64,000 nucleotides of DNA, from contig NC_003280.10 in the NCBI RefSeq assembly GCF_000002985.6, forward strand, positions 10,164,501 through 10,228,500, in the 5' to 3' direction. Under the pieces are notes generated by a model that did no database searches, was not told the origin of the DNA, and saw nothing but the letters and a program-made list of their open reading frames with translations. Below, piece after piece: positions 15,699-28,028 of the stretch (positions are counted from its first letter, which is position 1; every line of letters starts with the position of its first letter). Source of the DNA: Caenorhabditis elegans. Taxonomy: Eukaryota > Nematoda > Chromadorea > Rhabditida > Rhabditidae. A program made the translations under genes and the position numbers.

Positions 15699-18234
15699 TC
15701 ACACTTTTTCGGTTTTAGCAGCGTCGTTGTTGGCTGATTGCTGTGCCGGATTGGTTGGTTGCTTGGGTGGTTGGTTGAATTTCTGAATAAAAAGCAAAGA
15801 GGTAAAAGGATAGAAAACCAAGTATTTTGTGCAAGAGAAAATTAACCCAAAGTGTGCATCGATGAAACTCGAAAATAAATAAAACAACCGAAAAAAAAGA
15901 TTTACCTCGACAACACTGGAAACCCGATTCTCCTGTTTTCGGTAGATTCCTGTCTTTGAAATGATTCGGAGAAGTCCCTCTCTGAAAATTATCTCATTTT
16001 ACTTATCAATAGTTGCCAAAATTTTTCATTTATTGAGCCAATAATAATGTACTTGGTCTCGACACGAAGTTAAGTGCGAATGGTGTGCGCCTTTGAAGAT
16101 TACTGTAGTTCCAAACTCTCGTTGCTGTGGAATTTTCAGTGACTTTTCATAGTTTTTTGATAATTTTTTTGAAGCTACAGCACTCTTTAAAGGCGCACAC
16201 CTTTTTGCATTCAAAAAAAATTGTCGTGTCGAGATCGGGAACCGTCAAGTCAAGACCCGGTACCGTGCCCCTTCGTTTGACTTGTACTTTATTGTAATTA
16301 CCTGTACGGAGCGATGAAGATAAATGCAACCAGTGGGCTCGATGACGGAATGCAATCCATCAAACGGAATGTTATGTTCTCAGGGATTGGTCCATCGATG
16401 ATGCCAAATTCGGCAAGTGTAAAGATTCCAGACGCAACGAGCCAGAAAATTGGAATCGCAGCTTGGATTGACAAGGCCTGGAAAAATCATGTTAGACTCT
16501 AGTTATTTTTCTTACAACTCACCATAATAAGTTTTTGATGAGAAGCCTTGGTTGCTGGAGACATGCTCAATGCATTGCTGGCAAGTGTGCTCAGAGTCTA
16601 AATTATTCGAGCAGTTTTAAAATGTTACAAGACTCTAAAACTAACCTTATCTCGGAAGTAGTGAATGATAAAATAGATTGGAACACATGGCATTGTCATG
16701 TAGAAAATTGCGATCAATGATGGAATCGTAAGAACTGTGGTGTTTCCACTCACCACTATATCTGAAAACTTAGTACTTATTATAGAAATTAATTTGTGAT
16801 CTGGTCTACGAACCTCCCCAAATCTCTCTATCGTCATAATGATACTGTGGATGAAGGTCGTACATGATTTGTTTCAAGTCATTTGTGTCTCCGATATCCC
16901 AGAAGTAGAACAGCTGAAAATACATTGAATAGAAAATTCTGAAACTACTGTACCACTCACAAAGATAACAGCAGACATTGCGTAGAAAAGCGACACAATT
17001 ACAATCATCTTCTTCGTGTCTGGAGCCCCATCGACAAGCACACGGTAACGGTAGATGAAGGAAATCTAAAATATTAAAGATTTCTAACAATTGACTTTTT
17101 CAAATTAAGATACCAGTAGAATCCATTGCGAATGTGCCATCGCATGACAGACAAAGCAGTGACAGAAGAAGCAAAGCGAAGAGGAGACATATTTGCATGG
17201 TCCATGGAAGATGTATGTGAGTGATAAACCGGAGAAAATGGTTTTTTGGCAGGCAAGAAGAGATGCCACACAGGTTAGAAGATCAAAGATGGCGAAGTTG
17301 AATAGCAAAACTGCGTAACTTCTCATGTGCTTGGGAGTTCGTTTGAAGATAACGTAGATGAGCAGAAGGTTCAAGACGATTCCTAAAAAGAGATCAGTTG
17401 AAAATAATTTAATACATTAAACATTATGATTTGGAATTTTTAAACTTTATTCGGGATTTCTTTGCAGTCGAAACTAGCGTTCAGAGTTGCTATAACTGGC
17501 CGAGAAGTTGCAGAAATTTATTGTAAGTTTTGCAGGATGATCCTAGGATTACTGTAAGTGGGTTGAAAGGGTCACTTTGTAGCACATGTATACTGCTCCT
17601 GGTTTTGTACCCGATTATTTGATCTCAACGATTTATTTCAAGAATGCTACGCTAAACTAGATTATCTCGCTTTTGTAGTCCCGCCAATTCTCATCAGGCC
17701 TTCTTACAAAGTAAGTCTATTGTAGTTCCCGTTAGAATTGAATCTACAATAAAATTATATTCCATGTTTGATTATTTCCTTTAATCCACCAAAATACAAT
17801 TAGAATTCAAGGAATGTAATTTTTAAGAAATACATCTTGAACAAGGGAAATTTACTAGCGGCGCAAGTTTTGAGGAAGTAACCTATTCTTTAGGATTGAA
17901 GTTCCAGGTTATTTGACAAGTCATAAATCTAAGAAAAGCTCAGAGCCAAATGGATAGTTTTAAACAATTGGGAGAGAATACTGACTACTGGAACTATCAG
18001 AAAAACTGGAGTTCTAACGATCAAGACACTTTTTTCTAAACAACATGACTCTAGGGTTACTGTAGGTCGGTCGAAAGGATCACATGGATCAGCACCCCTC
18101 TCCCCGAAAGATAACTTACCAAATCCACAAATCACCTCTGACAGATGTTTTCCAACTTCATCCATCACAAAAGTGAACTGAAGGCTTTCGATGAGAGCCG
18201 CCCGGTTATAGGCAATCTCGGTTGGAGTCGCCAT
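15699..18234 (-). CDS. srd-1: Srd-family 7TM chemoreceptor
   Basis: Nine exons: 18120-18234, 17114-17382, 16961-17065, 16814-16913, 16646-16761, 16523-16597, 16302-16477, 15906-15981, 15699-15782; 371 residues. Seven hydrophobic segments begin near residue 36. Family-typical words: MRSYA in the first loop, IFHGPCKYVS, CHAMAHSQWILL, FIYRYRVL, HPQYHYDD, PCVPIYFIIHYFR, GPIPENITFRLMDC, IAPYREGLLRI. The C-terminal tail is hydrophilic (QPPKQPTNPAQQ). Srd proteins are nematode chemosensory GPCRs of amphid cilia. The symbol srd-1 follows from its place just right of the zinc-finger gene; srd-1 is reported as a male receptor for volatile sex pheromone. A tandem paralogue lies at 21289-23408. Confidence 0.85.
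16082..16201. repeat. Short inverted-repeat element in srd-1 intron 7
   Basis: Arms 16082-16108 (ggtgtgcgcctttgaag...tactgtag) and 16175-16201 (ctacagcactctttaaaggcgcacacc) are inverted, imperfect copies about 27 nt long. A related gtgtgcgccttt word opens another inverted repeat near 32405. MITE-like; family not named. Confidence 0.7.
17383..18119. other. Large intron 1 of srd-1
   Basis: About 740 bases between exon 1 and the first membrane segment; much longer than the other introns of the gene. AT-rich, no coding segment seen. Long first introns of worm receptors can carry enhancers; nothing specific is recognised. Confidence 0.5.
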
Positions 18235-21200
18235 CTTGATGATAAACAATCAAGTGAATCTGAAATTCAGAATAATAGAAAGCATCAGTCGATAGATGAG
18301 AGGCAGATGAGAAACGAAAGAAATTTTCCGGGGAGGTGCTCTTTAGGCCCCGCCTTTGATATAGTAGGAGGTAAATACAAAAGCATACAAAAAAGGTACA
18401 GAGAAATACAAAAATAATATGGAAATCTGTCTGAAAAATGCTTGAAATGTAGTTTTAGTCAGGTGGAACAGGCTTCTGATTGCAGTTCGCAGGATTTAAA
18501 TGCCAGATACAAAATATATGTGAAAAACTATACGAGCGTAGTGCACAGCCGAAAGCAAAATTTGTAGTTTCTAATTGTACGATGAAATAAAAGAAAAGGT
18601 AGATTACAAAATTAATTATAAAGTTAACATGCGACATAATATTACTGTAGATTCAAAAAATCATAGAAATTTTCTGGAAACTTTTTGCAACATACTAAAA
18701 AGTGTGAAAAAATGTTGGAAAAGTTTTGTATTTATAGTTCAGTATGTTTTGAAACTGTATCAGAAAGTTTTAAAGGGTATGTATGCCAAAAATATGCATC
18801 AGAATAAGAGTTCTGGCTGCAACGGGGCAATTTGAATTTGTGTTCAAGGGTTTGCTTTACATCTAAGAAAAAAATTAATTTTTTGGAACAAATATAATAA
18901 TTTTCGGCATTATGCTTTTAAAAACTATTTTTAAATTTAACAAAAATCAAGTTATCATCTCTAAAATTTTTGCATTTAATGAAATAATTTCTGCTAGTCC
19001 ATGAAAACATTCGAACATGCAAAAATAATGATTTCGAAAATCGAATGGATGTCACCTTCTAATCTCATCAAAGATAAGCCTAGTAATCTATTCTTGTTTG
19101 ATTTTTGAATTGAAATAAATTTTATTTTCAAATTAAAGCTAATCGAAAAAGCAACACAATACAACACTATTTCACTCGTTGCTTTCTTCATTTTTTAAAT
19201 TTATTTTTTTAAGTGTGGGTGGTTTTCAAAAAAAAATCTGCGAATTCCGAGAAAAATCACGATCCGCATTTTTGTAAAGATTTGGACTCAAAATCGCATG
19301 AATAAAACATCCTTTCTCTTAATTTTTTAAATAAAAGGGCAAGTGTAACTCATCAGTTAACACATGGGAATATTTAGCTTATTTTGATTGTGCTTAGGTG
19401 AGGACACGTCATATGGTAAACGGATGTTTCAATTTTTTCCATAAAACATGAATGACATTTTTAATCAGCAAATCTCTTTACTTTGATCTCGTTGCAATAT
19501 TAATTTAAGAGTATTTTCTTCGACTACAATTTTTTCGAATTTTGAAAGTTTGAGGGTTCGCTTATTACTGTTGTGCGTGATTTTTTTCAATTCATCAAAT
19601 GCGTTCCCAAATTGAATACCAATGATTGGAGGTGTCTGTGTTCGTCATTTAATTATTTTGTAAATACGCATCTTTTCACATAGCTGATGTCCCGTATGAT
19701 GAATCTTATTTCCTATATTACAATTTTATTTTCACACACCTTTCCTTTAAGTTACCACTGTGGCACCAGTAATCAACTTGACTGGGTGGCCAAAAAATAG
19801 GTCGCCCACATAAGAGAATAAAGAGAAGCGAAAGATAGAGTAGACACGGAGGTCCAAATAATCATTTTATAGTGATTTTTGTGAAAACTCGGCGGATACA
19901 GACGGTCTGGACTGGAACTGACGTACACAAAACATCGTAGTAGTGGTCATTGGATCTAGAAATTTTTTACGAGCCTATACCTTTTTTATTAAGAAATTCA
20001 AAAAATAAAACTTCAAAGTTAAGGTAGCATACTCCAGGAAAATAAATCGTCTAGACCTCGCTGAAATTCAAAAAGTCCATTTTGAAATTGTCCGAATAAA
20101 GATTAGAAAATGATCAGAACTAACTTTTAGGCATCATACTTGAATTTTGTTGAAATTGTAACCAAAGTTCAATTGATGGAAAACAGATTTGACGTTGAGT
20201 TTTTTTTTGAATAGATGGGGTTTAAAAAATAGAAAATTGATAGTGGTAGTTTTATGATTTTAAAGTTGTAAAGAACTAGAGTAGCTAGAATGAAAAAAAT
20301 GAACAAAAAATTATTAAAATCGGATGGAAAATATTAAATGATCAGAGCAATCCCCTTTAAACAACCAAATTAAATTTTGTAATATTCGAAATAATTTATT
20401 TTAATTTAAAATAAATTGTTTCGTGCCAGAAGAAAGAAATACGAAAACCGGAATAATGTTGAAAAGTTATTTTTTCAACTGAACAACTTTTTATGTAGGA
20501 AGAACTGAAGGAATTCCTGAACTTCAAGCCGGCTTTGGGTTCTAGGTTACGACAAATAGTTAAAGAATGTGGCACCAGACACCGAAATTTTGAAAAAAAT
20601 GTAGCTCTCGTCATCGAGCATTTGTTTGAATTTCTCACGGAACGTTTTTTATTCGAACTATATGAGAACTTGAATAATTGACTATGAATCTGCTTTTGAT
20701 TCCCAAATTTTTATTATATACAGATAATAAATATATAGTTTTTGAAAACATTTTGCAGATTTATCGTTGACAAAAGTTAAATTCTGAGAAGCTTAAAAAA
20801 CGAAACCGTAAAAAATTGAAAGAAAAAAAAATTTGTATGGGTTTTTCGACCACCCATAACTTTCTCACGTCAGTCAGCATTTTCAGACTGCCCTTTTTAG
20901 TTCATTAACTTTCAGATGTTCCAGCCAAAAAACATTTTCGCATGTTTCTAATTAAAACTCGTTCATATAACTTCTGCTCGACGTAACTTTCTCACATTTT
21001 TTGTGCTCCCTTGAAGTTAAATTGTCACTGGAACTCCATTTTTCCTTTTTTCATTTATTTTGTGCTATATCAGTAGTATAGTGGGAATCACTATACTACT
21101 TATATCTGATAGCTTTAAGTTCATATTCATATTCATTAGTCAGAACTTCAATTTGTACAAAAAGATTGTCAAGCAAAATATAAAACAAACAAACAATACA

Positions 21201-21288
21201 AAATATGTGGGTTAAATTATAGCCGGAAAATTTTCAGTAAGAGGGCTTGCAAAAAAAGAAAGCAAAATAAAGATTTCTTTAAAAAATA
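18235..21288. other. Intergenic region between two srd genes
   Basis: Upstream region of srd-1 and downstream region of the second srd gene. No gene supported. A short less AT-rich stretch at 19790-19960 (tggccaaaaaataggtcgcc ... ggcggatacagacggtctgg) stands out. A perfect 12-bp hairpin lies at 21072-21100. Confidence 0.55.
21072..21100. repeat. Perfect 12-bp hairpin with 5-nt loop
   Basis: agtagtatagtg (21072-21083) is followed after ggaat by cactatactact (21089-21100). An interrupted outer stem (gctat ... atagc) extends it to about 21064-21113. It lies about 190 bases downstream of the stop of the minus-strand srd gene. Confidence 0.75.
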
Positions 21289-23408
21289 TTAAAGTTGAGT
21301 TTGAACGAACGCCGTTACTTTGGGTCCAAAGACAGAAGTCACTGCCACTGTTTGCTGAAATTGCAGTGAATAAGAGAAGTATTAAAAATTGGCTAAACTT
21401 ACATCGACAATGCTGCTACCAATGATATTTGGAACGAAGAGACCAGAATTTTTCAGCAAAACCTTGAGGAGACCTTCTCTGAAAAAAAAACAAAATGTTT
21501 CAAGTCTTATGAAAAAATCACAAATTCAAATTTTTGACAGGGAAAAGGTATCTCGGTGAATGCCCCAAAATTAAAATTTAAGCTAAGAGTAAAGCCCCAT
21601 TACTATAACATTTCAAACATCTAGCCTACCTATATGGCTGAACAAAAATAATTGTGACAATTGGACTAATCAATGGAATACAATCCATTAGTCGAAATGT
21701 AATATTTTCCGGAATAGGTCCTCCAATTATTCCAAACTGTGACATTGTGAAGATTCCAGACGCAACAAGCCAAAATATCGGAATACCAGCTTGAACTGTG
21801 AGAGCCTGGAGGAGAAAACGAGTTGCCCAAAAATCTATCACCACACACTCACCCTGATAAGCTTCACATGGTTAGATTTTGCAGTGGGCGACAAATTGAT
21901 GTGAGGATTGTTCAGGATAACGCGAGTCTGAAATATTTACGAATTGCATTGAAGTTTGATACTTCATACATTATGTCGGAAATATAGAATTGCACAGTAA
22001 ATTGGTACACATGGGATTGTCATATAAAGTATTGAGATAAGAGTTATTGGAGCAAATGCTGAGATATTTCCACTGACCACAATGCCTAAATGGGAATGTG
22101 AGTTTAGATTTTTTTATGTAAGCTAGCCGGTATAAGCTTAATTCGTGTGGAATTATTTCAGAACAATCGGCTAACACATATTTGTAGTATACTCTTTTTT
22201 TTCAAAATAATAGAATGCGCTACTGTTTTTCTGATCAAAAGTTGATTGTTCAATTATTTCAGTCTGGAACATTCGTTGTGAAAGTTGTCTGTGATATACT
22301 CGAAAAAAAATCACATTTTGAAATTCCTCGTGTGCATCACTTTTGAGCGATAATTAATTAGTATTTGTTAATACCTCTAGAAACGTACTTTTCTTCCAAA
22401 TACTCTCATCATCATAATGATATTCTGGATGAACACGGGTGAGAATTTGAAACAATAGGTCGGAATCACTGTTATCAAAAACGTAGACCAACAAAAAGCA
22501 AAGTGACATAGAGTACAATGCCACTGAATTTCTTATTAAATCCTTTGCCGTTGGTGTTTCACCAGTTAGAACACGATATCGATAAATGAATGAACCGAGA
22601 AGAATCCATTGAGAATGGGCAAGCGCATGACACATGAAGCAATGACAAAAGTAGCAGAACCAGGGTGAAACATATTTACACGGACCGTGGAAGATGTAGA
22701 CGAGGGAGAAATCCGAGAAGATTACTCTACAGAAAAAATGTATATATTAGATAATTGCAATTTTCGTGCAAATTAAAGAAAATTATCAATTGCGATTTTA
22801 CAAGAAAAATCTATACTCGAAAACTCACTGTTGACATGAGAAAAACGAAATGATGCAAGTGGCAAAATCAAAAAGTGCAAAATTCAAAATATAGATGGCA
22901 TATGACCTCATTTGTATTGGAGTCCTTTTCCATATTAGGTAGATCAGAATGGCGTTGCACAGGGCTCCTGAAATGTAGATACTAATAATAGAGGGTAGAA
23001 ACTTGGTTAAAACTGCGCCCAAGTTCAGACCAAGTTTGATTCAACACTTGCCAGTAGCTCTGCGATGCCCAAGTTTTGCCAATTTCTGCCCTATGTTATT
23101 TTTTTGGGCAAGAATCAAATTGCCAAATGTTGCAAGAAAAATGACTAAAATGCTAAAAAAATGTATTGTACCAACTGAAATTCTTTATAAAATTAAATTG
23201 TTTACTTTCCTATGGGATTTACCGTAACCTGTCTATCAACTTAACAAAATATTTTAAATCAACTTTTATTTGTAAACAATATTGTTCTAAAAAAATCAAT
23301 TTTACCTGGTAAGCAAATCAGACACGATAAATACTCTGTCAACTTATCCAAAGTCATCACATATTTCAAATCATCAGTAATAGTAGAGTTTTGAATGGTG
23401 TTGTTCAT
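21289..23408 (-). CDS. srd-2: Srd-family 7TM chemoreceptor, paralogue of srd-1
   Basis: Eight exons: 23306-23408, 22829-22967, 22389-22726, 21970-22085, 21853-21927, 21630-21805, 21403-21478, 21289-21354; 362 residues. Matches the neighbouring srd-1 throughout: RTPIQMRSYA, IFHGPCKYVSPW, CHALAHSQWILLGSFIYRYRVL, HPEYHYDDESIW, IPCVPIYCAILYFR, GPIPENITFRLMDC, QPYREGLLKV. The tail is short and differs from srd-1. Same strand and tandem arrangement indicate a local duplication, though divergence is considerable and the introns differ: this gene has one inside FSCQ|QVIFSD that srd-1 lacks and misses two that srd-1 has. The symbol srd-2 is from memory of this locus and is less certain than the family. 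Confidence 0.8.
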
Positions 23409-23809
23409 AGCTCGTTTTTTCAATTTATTACGATTCAGCTATATAACAAAAAGAAAATAATGGCATATTGTCCTGTATTCCCAGTTTATATCAGCCTACT
23501 TGACGGTTATCTGGGGAATAAATATGCATACATGTTTTCATTGTGTTTGTGTTCCAGGTAATCGTACTATTGTCCTAAAAGTATATTCTACTCTACATAT
23601 TTTTAAATAGTTTTATCACAGACATAATTAATATGAAAGTTCCAAAAAGTACGAATGCAAAGTGAAATACGCGAAGTCGTGTTTTTCTGATTTGAAATTT
23701 TCGTATGAAGTCTAGACCTTATACATTTTGTGTTGTTGATTGGTGTTAGAAATACAAAAAATACAGGAAGAGTTCTTTGATTCAATACCAATAGTTATCA
23801 ATTAGGCAC
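23409..23809. other. Short spacer between the second srd gene and cdc-25.4
   Basis: About 400 bases containing the promoter-proximal region of the srd gene and the 3' flank of the phosphatase gene, both on the minus strand. Nothing further recognised. Confidence 0.5.
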
Positions 23810-24905
23810 TCAATCAATTTCTGTAAAACACGGTTCGAACAATAGACGGGCTCTCGGAGTACGGGCTCTTGGTTGTCTTGGAGTTGACGTCTCTTCGGCT
23901 CCGGTTGGTCTTTCATATCCAGACGGCACATCGATCATTTTGGGTTCGTCTAGAAGATGTTCCGAGCTAAATATTCTCATGTGAGTCTTCTTGTGCTTTG
24001 TATCATTAGCCGTGCTCTTCGATCGATGCTGTGTGTACTGTTGGAGAGCATGTCGAAACGGTCGAGCATGCATTGAGATGTAGTAACGGGGCTCACATAG
24101 ATCCTGAAAATTTGTTAATTTATTGTCAGTATGCAAATCTCTATGAGTTTTAACATATTTTCAAAGAACCTACTCTTAAAGAGACATCCGACCAAAAATT
24201 GACATATCCCTTGTCAAGCAAGTAGATTTCTGGGAAATCCAACGCCGCAGCTCTATGATTGTTACGATGTGTATCGATTTTTCGAAGACGTCGAGCCCTG
24301 AAATTCAAAGTTTATTATATTTTAGTTGAATCTTTGCAATAAAAACAGCACTAACATCGCTGGACCTCGAACTTGACTGTATTCACAATAAAATATTGGT
24401 ATAAGTCCACCCAATGTACTTTTGACTCCGTATTCGTCGTATAGGTATTTTCCCAACTCATCCAAGGAGTATATATTTACAGCACCCTAAATCATATTAT
24501 ACACGAGTGACATTTGATGGTGAATACCTTAATATGTCCACCGAAATATTCAAATGGATACCGGCAATCAAAAATAATGAGTTGAAGGCAACGAGAACGA
24601 TCACGTAGTAGAGATGCAAAAACAGTAGCAGATATACTTCTGAATGATGATGATTCTCGTTGTGGACTTTCCACTGTTGGGAGGCAGTAACGCTGAAAAT
24701 GATTTCAGATAACGATCAAGTGGCTTCTGCTTACCACAACTGGCGTCTTAACAGCTGTATCCTCTCTGGGTATTTGTTCTACTGATAATCGAGAATCTAG
24801 TCTAAAATATTTTCATTCAAATTTATTTGCTAAAGTCGGAATACCTTACCTGATACCTTGCAAATTGTCATTTTTCGATAAGCAATTGTTCACATTTTTT
24901 AACAT
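23810..24905 (-). CDS. cdc-25.4: CDC25-type dual-specificity phosphatase
   Basis: Six exons: 24850-24905, 24735-24801, 24528-24692, 24356-24486, 24174-24297, 23810-24103; 278 residues. The rhodanese-like catalytic domain is clear: LIIFDCRYPFEYFGGHIKGAVN (substrate-side DCR and EYxGGHI), then the CX5R loop CEYSQVRG with catalytic Cys followed by GP, then FPEIYLLDKGY and a CEPRYYISM motif. CDC25 enzymes remove inhibitory Thr/Tyr phosphates from CDKs. The N-terminal regulatory part is very short (about 60 residues) compared with other CDC25 proteins. The C-terminal 75 residues are basic and Pro/Thr-rich. Among the four worm CDC25s this context fits cdc-25.4, which I recall as linked to male mating behaviour. 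Confidence 0.88.
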
Positions 24906-27900
24906 TTTGTTTTCAATGCGAATTAGAGTGAGTAAATGAGAAATGATTTTTTTTGAATAAAGTGGATCTGTATTTTTTTTTTGTTTTTTTTTTGGAATAA
25001 TATTGCGTGACACTTTGCATTAATTTAATTCTTTACAAACTTTGTGTTTTAGATTTTTTTTAAATATTATGTTTAACGTTCCTGGTCTCGCTGGAAGATC
25101 TGAAAAAAAAGAAAAATTTGACCGGTTCATCAGAAGGGAAAAATCTAACGGCAAGCACCGTCAATCGTAACGGAAATGTCGGCGACCCCATTTTGGATTT
25201 GAAAATGAGAATCCGTTTTGGGTTTAGAAATTTTATCGTCGGTATGTAGAAGTCGTTGGATTTTGCAATTGCCCCAGAAGGAAATTTTTCGGTGCCATTA
25301 CATTTAAAAAATATTCGAGTATATACAGGCACACTGTATAGTGACTACTATAGTCCCTGATAGGAAAAAAATCAGAATATTAGGGCTCACTCTGACAACA
25401 ATATTCCGCTAAAGTGACGGGAAAGGAAAAGCGATTTGCTGTTGTAGTTTTTACAGGAAATTTTCAATGTTCTTAAGTTAGCAAAAAAGATTTTGGCAAT
25501 ACAGCACCAACTCCCGTATTCTTGATAACTTGCATATACAAAGACATTTTACCTGCAATCGCCGCTCATCACTGCTAGGAAACTACCAATACTGCGACTG
25601 TTCATGAAAAACGGAACACATCAAAAAGAACAACCCGAGGCGCGGGCGAGTGTTGTTGTTCTCACATTACTTTTTCTTCTCCTCTTGCAGGCTTCTGCTG
25701 GTGCATAATATTTGAGCATTCAATTTCTCCCGTTTCTCACACATGTATTTGTCTACCATGTTCCTATTCAACTTGACCAACTACCTCACGCATTCACTTT
25801 TGTTGTTGGCTTTACTCTTTGGCGCAAGTTTCGAACTTCTAGTTTTTTCCTCTTACGGTCCCGTGTGAATGGAAAGATGTGTCTATGGGCTTCAACATTT
25901 CAGACTTTCGGCTGTGAGAAGTATCCGCCTCAATTTTCTTGTCCTTCTTGGAGTTTTTTTCAAATTTTCTTTAAACTTATCATATGTTTCCCGGCTACGC
26001 TTAAATCGTCCAACTTAAAAATTAGTTCAATTTGGCTGCCGGTAGCAATTAGGAATCTATGAGAGCTGGGCATATAGTAGCAATTTAAAGTCAAAAAAGT
26101 AATGTAACAGCTCATAAAATTATATTTGAAAACGTACTAACATACATATTGTCCTTGTTTTGGCTGTTTTGAAAAGCTCCGTTCCAATGTTTTCAACAAG
26201 ATATTTAACCATATCAAGTTCTCCCTTGCTCTTCTCGTCCAATTCCTCTCACTTTTTATCTATTATTTGATCTACCCGAAAGTCTTCCCACTTCCTGGGC
26301 GGCAGGTGTCTGCATGGATGGTCAAAAAACGTTGACGACAACTCAAGTGTGAGATCATGAGCTCATCTCCACGGAGGCAAATATTATGGGCAGAAAAAGG
26401 AGCTGGTGTGATATGGTCTGTGTTGTTTTCACATCTGATGATTGGCATTGTTTTTATTTCTAGCAAAAATAATTTGATACTGCATTTCCTTTATCAGTAT
26501 TTATCAGGTTATAACTCGGCTGATTTAGAAAACATCAAAAATATTTTTTAAAAACTACAGAAAAAATAATTTTTGTATATTTAGGTGCAATACGGTTTTT
26601 TAGAAGATGTTTTTGAAAGTTTATTAGAAGTTTTTGAAATAGATGAGGCTTCAGGTGAATTTTACATTTACAGAAATACCCTTCAGCTTTCAGGCTTTAT
26701 GCCTACCCTTACCGAATGTTTTGAAAAAAGAGAGCGATGTTTTTGAAAAAATTTGAACTTTCAACATATAAGAAGAGAAGAATAAAGATGTCTCATGCGA
26801 CATCAAATTTCACTTCTAAATCAAAGTTCTAGCCTTGGATAGACCCAAATATCAAAGTATCACCCTATCACTTCCTCTTTTTTGTTTCTCCTAAAGGCCA
26901 CCTACGTCGTCCGATGCCTCAACATGTTTGTTTTGGCCTCCGGGTGATGCTTCTTAACAGCATTAAAATCGCCTTATGAGCGATTTTTTACCAATCCTTC
27001 CGGCATCATCTACCCATTCTCTTTGTCGGTTTTTCTTGCGATCCCACGTGGTTATACCACTTTCTTTTGTTCGAAAACCACGTGTAAACATATCAAGAAC
27101 ACCAAGATAGGGGTGGAGCCATGTACATTGTCTAGTGGTATTTTATTTCAATGAAAATTCTTTTCCACATTTTCTAGATTAGCCGGTGGTGGCAGAATAA
27201 ATATGATATCCCTATGACTAGAGGACAAAATATATTCCTCATTCTCCGGAAAATGCCGATGCAAAAAAGAAACAATAAGGTCTTGTCTCTTTCGTATTCC
27301 TCTTCCTCGATTAGTGCAAATAAATAGTCTATGTGTGTGTATTGCTGCCATTCCGTTTCATCAATTTGCAATATAAATTTTTTTAAAACTTTTCACACTT
27401 TTATTCTACTTTTAAATATTATATCTTTCTAATTTTTTGCAACGAATTTTTTACCAATTTTCTTTTGCTCCAATTATCTACATATTGAGCAGTAGGGGCT
27501 AGAAACCTGTTCGGAAAAATTTAAAACCGAAAATTAATAATTAATGTAGAAATATATTAGAAAAGTATTTTTTGAAAAGAAAATTTTATTTTTGTTGAAA
27601 ATTTTGTATAAACCAAAAAACTGTCTGAAAGGTGTCAGTAACCAATTTTTTCGGTGACTGAAAACTTTCAGTCACATTTTCAGATCATATTTGAGATTTT
27701 CTACAGATTTTATTATTTCAAAATCGATCAAATATTTTTTATACATCTTCACTCTTATTTTTTAATTAAAAATTTGATAGTCGATCCGAAATATGCAGTT
27801 TTGTAGATTTTCCTCGAAGTTTTGAGCTTTTGGCTATGGAATCACTATTAATTTGATTTTAATTGTGGTAACTACGGTTATCTAGAAACAATTTTCGAAT

Positions 27901-28008
27901 CCTTAATTCCAAAGAGTTCTTTCACCAAGCCTATTAAAATTTTTGCAATCTACACTTCTAACAATATTCGTTTCACAAAATTTCTCTCCACAGTTACTGT
28001 TGTTACAG
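24906..28008. other. 3.1 kb intergenic region, no firm gene
   Basis: AT-rich region between cdc-25.4 (-) and the cysteine-rich gene (+). No exon set could be joined. A stretch at 25560-26060 is less AT-rich but has no coherent frame. At 27148-27371 (-) two overlapping frames look partly protein-like (see finding). Confidence 0.55.
27148..27371 (-). pseudogene. Possible frameshifted coding remnant
   Basis: One minus-strand frame reads ETEWQQYTHIDYLFALIEEEEYERDK. A different overlapping frame then reads FLHRHFPENEEYILSSSHR ... NLENVEKNFH and stops. Each has protein-like composition in a poor ATG context and no acceptor joins them. No family is recognised and chance is quite possible. Confidence 0.2.
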
Positions 28009-28028
28009 ACTCTACATCTATTAATATA

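Noticed and set aside
23825-23840. gttcgaa word resembling a tRNA T-loop
   Set aside because: It lies inside cdc-25.4 coding sequence and no cloverleaf can be built; no other tRNA-like box pairs were seen in the window.
25712-26062. 116-codon plus-strand frame
   Set aside because: Composition follows T-rich DNA, no domain, and it does not join to neighbouring exons.
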